From Lojkania enalia (lineage: Eukaryota; Ascomycota; Dothideomycetes; Pleosporales): 64,000 nucleotides of DNA. A program made the position numbers and the translations under genes. The DNA is taken from assembly GCA_010094045.1 (NCBI GenBank), contig ML986644.1, positions 133,687 through 197,686 of the forward strand, written 5' to 3'. The first letter of the stretch is position 1. Every line of letters begins with the position of its first letter. Shown here piece after piece: positions 58,971-64,000 of this stretch. The notes below the pieces were generated by a model, which saw only the letters and a list, made by a program, of their open reading frames with translations, was not told the origin of the DNA and ran no database searches.

Positions 58971-61219
58971 TGACAAGCGTTCATGAATTTGGTGAAAGTA
59001 GACGTCTGATTATTACGAACTTGATCCAAATGAGCGGCTCCTTGTCTCTTTCACAAGTTTCAGCAGTGAGCTAGAATCGGCGCGGCTTTGGCCAATGTGG
59101 GTATGCCATGTTTTATTGAAAGTTTCCTCTAGTTTCCTGCTGGAAGTCTTTATCTAAAAGGCTAAAGACATTGAAGTGCGTGGTGTTTGAATAACGAAGT
59201 CAAAATCCAGCAAGAGCAAGTGAAAAATTAATGGGCTGACTATTTGTTCCCAATAAGCCCTCCCAGGGACTATTCAGAAAGTTCCAGCGTCTTTTCCATT
59301 TTGGTCAGTTCGTAGTAGCTTCAACGAGATAAGCAACCGTGAAGCCTCTGGGATGAACAGCGGCCCCACTATCTTCCGTCCATCCGCCGTCCCGAAGCCG
59401 GGATGATGTGTGTCTGGAGTGTAGATTAACCGCGTGCATTGCGTCGTCCCATTTGCTGCAGGGAACCCAGAGGAAGAGGCTCTGGGCCCGAATGTGCGGG
59501 AGCAGCGTGTAAGACCAATTCTCATGGATAACTGATTGCCTTCTGAAGAGAACCTTGTCTATGGGACAATGATGTGCTGAGGAACCGCAGAATTGGTTTC
59601 GAAGGGCAGATCAGTGCCGACCTGGGCTCCGAATCCTTTCGCCTTCGTAGAATGTGCAGGTCGTTATGATTAGGGCATGTCTACTTTGAACCTTGATTTG
59701 AGTTCTCGAAAGGGCTTATCGAAGCCCCGTGATGTCAATTTCGAAGTTCTATAGCACGCATGTTGTATACTTAGGATTGGAGCGATAAGTACTGTGTAGA
59801 TTGCAGAACGCTGGCGAGTAGTGCGACCATAGCCTGACTTACATCTATCAGGAAAAGCAACTACGAGTAGAAGAGCTGTGGTGTTGAGTGCGGCCAATTA
59901 TATTTAATGACGTTATTGATTAGATGAAGTGGACAGGGATTATCCGTATCAGTGTGCTGACCCACATATCTGGAATACATATATTGATGACCGCGATATG
60001 GACCCTGTTGACCGAACACGAGGTCTCGATGCGCCGCAATGTCATTAGTTGCGGTAACATCCGAAACGGATTGTAGCTTACCGCTAGGCCGTCAGTGGCT
60101 GTGGTGGCCAAATGGGATCCGCTTCGACAATATTGGCATGAGATTTATGTGGTTTGAGAGCAGGGTCTGAGGACGATATGTGCTCCGCGAAGTTTGACAG
60201 AGTTATTAATCAAAATCTCAGTCAGTCTACTGGAACGGTTGTAGCCGTGAGACATGTCTGAGATTGCGCTGGGGTAGACACTGCCAGCCCCTCCCAAAGC
60301 AAACTTAAAGGAGACAATATATTTTTATTCCGAACATGAGTGCAAAGAGTAGCACTAGAAATAGAACATTCTAGGATCCAATAGCCATCATGGCTAGTGT
60401 TTTTCCAACCACAGTCATTCCTTACCCGCTCGCAAGCAACAAGTCCTGCTAAACATAGAAATCATATGGAAGGACTCTTGATCAAAAAAATGCCAGATCT
60501 TTTTGGAAAAAGGCAATCCCATTCATATTAACTTTGTGCCCTGATCCTAGCTAGATTGCTAGATACCCACGCCATAAGAATTTCCCGGAGCTGACATTTC
60601 CGTACGCTTGGATTGCGGATCAGGAATTAGTAGGCGAGCGATGACAATCCAGGATTCTGGAAAATGCTCAATTTCCCCACGTGCGGCTTAGTATGCCCTC
60701 TCGGGTCCCCGCTTCTAGAATATTGCCTTTGGACCTAGTCACAGCTAAAGGTGACACTTGCAATGTACCATACGTCGTCTTTACCATCCTGACAAGACTA
60801 ACTCGAGTAAATGCCTGCTAGACTATGAATCCCCCTCAAATTCCCTATTTCGTTTGAAGAGCTCCAGTTGCTTTACTGGAAGCCCCCGAGTTGGTAAAGA
60901 CTAAGTGCGAAGCATCTCAACCGTTGCTTGGTATGCACAGAAATCTATATTTCAAGCCACGCCGAGCATCATAGAGAGTTCGGGAAGTAGCACGGGGTAA
61001 TGAATCATATATTGTGTTTAATTGTCAGGACCGGCTTTGTTGAACTTGAGTCCCTTGTCCGGATAATGAGGCTCTCAACTACCTCTCGGGGCTACATTGG
61101 CGAGATATATATAGGAGTAGAGTTTTACCTGCTAAAGGGCATCTTATATCCTTCTATACCAGTTCAGCTTTGCTTTCATTCAAGTAATTTTCCCGTTGTA
61201 CTCACCACGAGAGACGAAT
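58971..61219. other. Intergenic, no secure gene; promoter of the GH45 gene at right end
   Basis: 2.2 kb without a secure gene. On the minus strand 59274-60111 there are three frames of 63-83 codons that might be exons of a short unrecognised gene, but no domain or consistent splice model was found. The TATA box of the GH45 gene lies at its right end. Confidence 0.5.
61106..61113 (+). promoter_or_regulatory. TATA box of the GH45-like gene
   Basis: TATATATA 107 bp before the ATG at 61220, similar in spacing to the one before the GH71 gene. Confidence 0.5.
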
Positions 61220-63188
61220 ATGAAGGCATTGTCGCTTGCCTTGCTCTCCTGGACGTTTCTTGGAGCAGTTCGAGCACGGAGTGCTGCGAAAGGAACTGGC
61301 TCTAGTACTAGAGGCTGGACATGTTGCAAGAACTCGTGCTCTTGGAGTAATAAAGCTCTAGTTGACAGCCCGGTCATTTCCTGCGACGCACAGGATAATC
61401 TTGGTATTAGCCCCGCAAGGCGTGATGGTTGCGAGAGCGGAGGTACGACGACACAAATGGATAGCCTTGAAATTGGTTCTTACAAAGATTAGGCGGCTCT
61501 TTCGGTTGCTCCGATCTTAGCCCCTGGGCTACAAGCAATGAGCTAGCCTATGGATTCGCAGGCGTGAATTTTGCGAACGTCAATGAGTCAGCCACTTGCT
61601 GCTCATGTTACTCGTACGTGCCTGTATCAATAAAACGTTTCTCGACTGATCAATATCCAGGCTGACATTTACATCTGCACCTGTCAACGGAAAGAAAATG
61701 ATAGTTCAAATTGTAACTAGTGCGCTCGATCTTGGTGATGAGCAGTTCGACATAGCTATTCCTGGGGGTGGCCAAGGGTCTATAGGAGGGTATGTGAAAC
61801 GACTACTCAACGCCTTGATGCTAAAGAATGTGATAGATGTACAAAGCAATTTGGTCGTAGTGATATCTGGGGTGCCACGTATGGGGGTATCTCACATCGT
61901 GACGAATGTAACGCCCTCCCAGATCCACTAAAAGCCGGATGTTATTGGCGATTCGACTGGTTCCGCAACGCAGATAATCCTAATGTGAACTGGGAACAGA
62001 TCACTTGTCCTGAGCAACTGTCATATATTTCGGGTTGTAGGAGGAATGATGATCCAATCTCTGGAAAAAGTACCTCCACTCCCACTCCCACACCCACGCC
62101 GACCAAATCTGCGCCTGTTTCGAGTGGAACCGTCCAGCCAGGTGGACAGTGCGGGGGAAGGAACTGTAAGTAGGCCCTACATGCAGGAATCAGACTCAGT
62201 TTGTGCATAGAACTAGGCTTTGACAATTCTGGCACAATTGCTAAGTTGATCTTGGATCCACCTTCGCCTCTCCGGGATATCTACTAACTATAATCCCATC
62301 TCTAGACAGAGGACCTACTGTGTGCGTCGGGGGTACAGTTTGCACATTTTTTGACGAGGTAAGCTCCATAGAAGCTATGGGATTGCCATGTCTAACCATT
62401 TGGCAGGAAACGTACTACTGCCTCGTCGACCCTGCATCTACACGTACCACGCCAAAAACCACGACCCCGACGGCAGCTCCCACTATTGCACTCCCGTGGG
62501 ATCAATGTGGCGGTTAGTAATGTCGTTAAATGGCAATTTTGTCGGGCGTAACGCTAAACTTACTCCTTAGGTCGAGGATATGCTGGACCAACCAAATGCA
62601 AAGACTCCGAATGCAAGAGCCTCGACGAATGTATGATTCAGCCCTCTTCTTCCGTTTCTTCTTATTAATGTTGATCAGGGTACTGGCAGTGCCAGCCAAC
62701 CAGCGGGTACACGCCGCCGACATCATCAGCTCCCCCAGCTGTTTCGAGCAAGTCTCTAACAAGCACTCCGGGTGCTCCCGCATGGCCTGGGTGGCCAGTG
62801 TGGTCGTTCACCCGCCCGCACAGGACCTGGCCAGGAGAGCAGCCTCCACTACAGGCATCAACGACTAGGCCAGCTCAACCTGGATCGCCCACTACTCCGA
62901 CAAAGCCTTCTACCCCAACTCCTACGATCGCGCAATTATTCGAGCAATGCGCAGGTATGTAATTTTCATTTTCGCTACTCAACTACGGACTACTGCTTGA
63001 GCGGCTCAAGGTTCTTCGTCATGCCTTTCAGAAGCTTAAGACCTTTGCTGACTGCAATGTCTTCTTTAGGGCTGACATGGTTTGGGCCTACCAGATGTGC
63101 CCAAGGCCTAAGCTGCGTCTACGTTGACGATTATTACTCGCAATGCCGAAAGCCATCGAAGAAGAGGAGCCTAAAGGTCCGCATTTGA
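61220..63188 (+). CDS. Secreted GH45-like protein with three CBM1 modules; catalytic base missing
   Basis: Nine exons: 61220-61442, 61493-61613, 61661-61789, 61837-62165, 62306-62358, 62407-62512, 62571-62630, 62679-62954 and 63070-63188, giving 471 residues. The signal peptide is about residues 1-19. The GH45 domain (about 25-225) shows [42 protein letters not shown] and [15 protein letters not shown]. Then follow a Ser/Thr/Pro linker and three cellulose-binding CBM1 modules at about 260-290, 317-345 and 429-459 ([36 protein letters not shown]), each split by introns at like positions and separated by Pro/Thr linkers. Known for GH45: endo-beta-1,4-glucanase using two Asp. Seen here: the acid Asp (about residue 145) is kept, but the base position in the W-x-C-C motif is Thr34 and the preceding Tyr is Gly. 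Cellulose binding without normal catalysis is inferred. Confidence 0.9.
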
Positions 63189-64000
63189 GACACTAAGGCG
63201 AAGAGAGGCCTAATCCTCGTTAGGATGGTCCTCTAAGAGACTTTTTATGCGTCTGTGAGATTTATAGAGGATCTGAAGAGGGTATGACAGTCGTGCGTAG
63301 ATTTCGTGGAGTCAAGGGGGAGTTTCACGATACGATGGTGGTTGGGCTTTGCCGGTATTCAAGCTAATCTGTATTCGTAATGTCAATATTCTGAGGAGCA
63401 ATAACATATGTTCATTTTGTTCTCATCTCACACCGTTCACACCACTGCATGGCTCCTTCACTCGTGTTTGAATCGTTTGCTTACTTTTTCATACTTCAAT
63501 CAACAAGCTTGAGATGAAGGTCGGTTTGCATTAGCCAATCTATCTATCACGCTTGAGGCGGGAAAATGCATCCCTGTCGTCCAAGATCCCACTCCCCGGG
63601 CAGAATATATTGAATTTATCTCAACAGAAGCATCTTCCTCCAATAATATTGTGGTGTAACCGCACAAAGCATGAGACTCGTGTTCGCTTCGTGACTGCTC
63701 AAGCTTTTCGGGTTCCCGGGCCTTGGACAATCTAATTCGCCTAGTTTTAAGGGTTTCTCAAGATTTCACAATTGTTATGCTATTATCTACTAAGGACTTC
63801 GGTGTAAATCTCATAATAGGAAAGAACAAGTACAAAAATGGCAAATACAATGAACAAGCTCACCTGAATAAATGGTCAAACATGTCTATCTTGGCTAAAC
63901 GACTCAATTTCCTCGTGGTCGGTCATGCACATGCTATCCCGCTATCCTTCTTCTGACATTGTGGTGGCGAAAGCAAGTCTAGGATGGGTTTAAGGACCGT
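63189..64000. other. 3' flank, no gene recognised
   Basis: No gene is supported to the window end; the frames present are shorter than 80 codons and lack domains. Confidence 0.55.

Noticed and set aside
61790..61931. Continuation of the GH45 frame past 61789 to a stop at 61931
   Set aside because: A 47-nt intron (61790-61836) joins to the frame encoding the conserved GCYWRFDWF block; the unspliced reading loses the family pattern.
1..64000. CRISPR arrays, bacterial operons, rRNA genes
   Set aside because: No spaced direct-repeat array, ribosomal RNA or prokaryotic gene arrangement was seen; introns show a eukaryotic nuclear genome.

Overview
The window is nuclear DNA of a filamentous ascomycete (Pezizomycotina). 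The genes have short spliceosomal introns (47-140 nt, mostly 48-70) with GT..AG ends and CTAAC/CTGAC-type branch sites. The gene set is typical of that group: a Zn(II)2Cys6 regulator, Mia40, a LIM-RhoGAP of the RGA1 type, GH71 and GH45 glycoside hydrolases with fungal CBM1 modules, and an ankyrin-linked deaminase-like protein. The transposon relics carry many TAA/TAG stops, as expected from RIP-like C-to-T mutation. The species cannot be named from this sequence alone. Exon coordinates given in the evidence fields were derived by hand from splice sites and reading phase; none has transcript support.

Layout. 1-17.4 kb: housekeeping or conserved genes. These are a BSP-type metallopeptidase (-), a HAD pyrimidine 5'-nucleotidase-like gene (-), a long disordered protein with a SUMO-interaction-like motif (+), a multi-KH RNA-binding protein (+), a mitochondrial rhodanese (+), and an ankyrin/deaminase-like gene (+) broken by one missing G. 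17.4-23.7 kb: an AT-rich, stop-riddled transposon graveyard. It holds a Fot1/pogo transposase relic interrupted by a 206-bp LTR-like insertion, a long diverged inverted repeat (two ~366-bp arms), and the RNase H end of a LINE-type retrotransposon. 23.7-25.9 kb: a CCCH zinc-finger, Gly/Arg/Pro-rich gene with two in-frame TAG codons. 26.8-27.5 kb: a GNAT acetyltransferase (-). A gene-free stretch of 4.9 kb follows, then the seven-exon LIM-RhoGAP gene (+).

36.6-36.8 kb and 46.8-46.9 kb are N gaps whose two flanks are identical; both look like unmerged contig overlaps. Between and after them, mostly on the minus strand, lie a small secreted beta/gamma-crystallin-like protein, a Zn(II)2Cys6 transcription factor, a TTC27/Emw1-like TPR protein, a Pro-rich glycine-zipper protein, an unknown disordered protein, a BTB protein, an NmrA-like gene with one in-frame stop, and Mia40. 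From 53 kb the genes are on the plus strand: an HbpS/GlcG-type protein, a secreted GH71 alpha-1,3-glucanase, a stand-alone protein resembling the C-terminal region of fungal sterol glucosyltransferases, and a secreted GH45-like protein with three CBM1 modules but Thr in place of the usual catalytic Asp.

Most genes are unrelated neighbours, as usual in fungal chromosomes; no biosynthetic cluster is evident. The secreted enzymes at 54.9 and 61.2 kb both have TATA boxes about 90-110 bp before the ATG and would act on alpha-1,3-glucan and cellulose respectively. The most unusual items are the three-CBM1 GH45-like protein lacking its catalytic base, the broken ankyrin-deaminase gene beside the RIP-type region, the two-stop CCCH gene, and the long inverted repeat.
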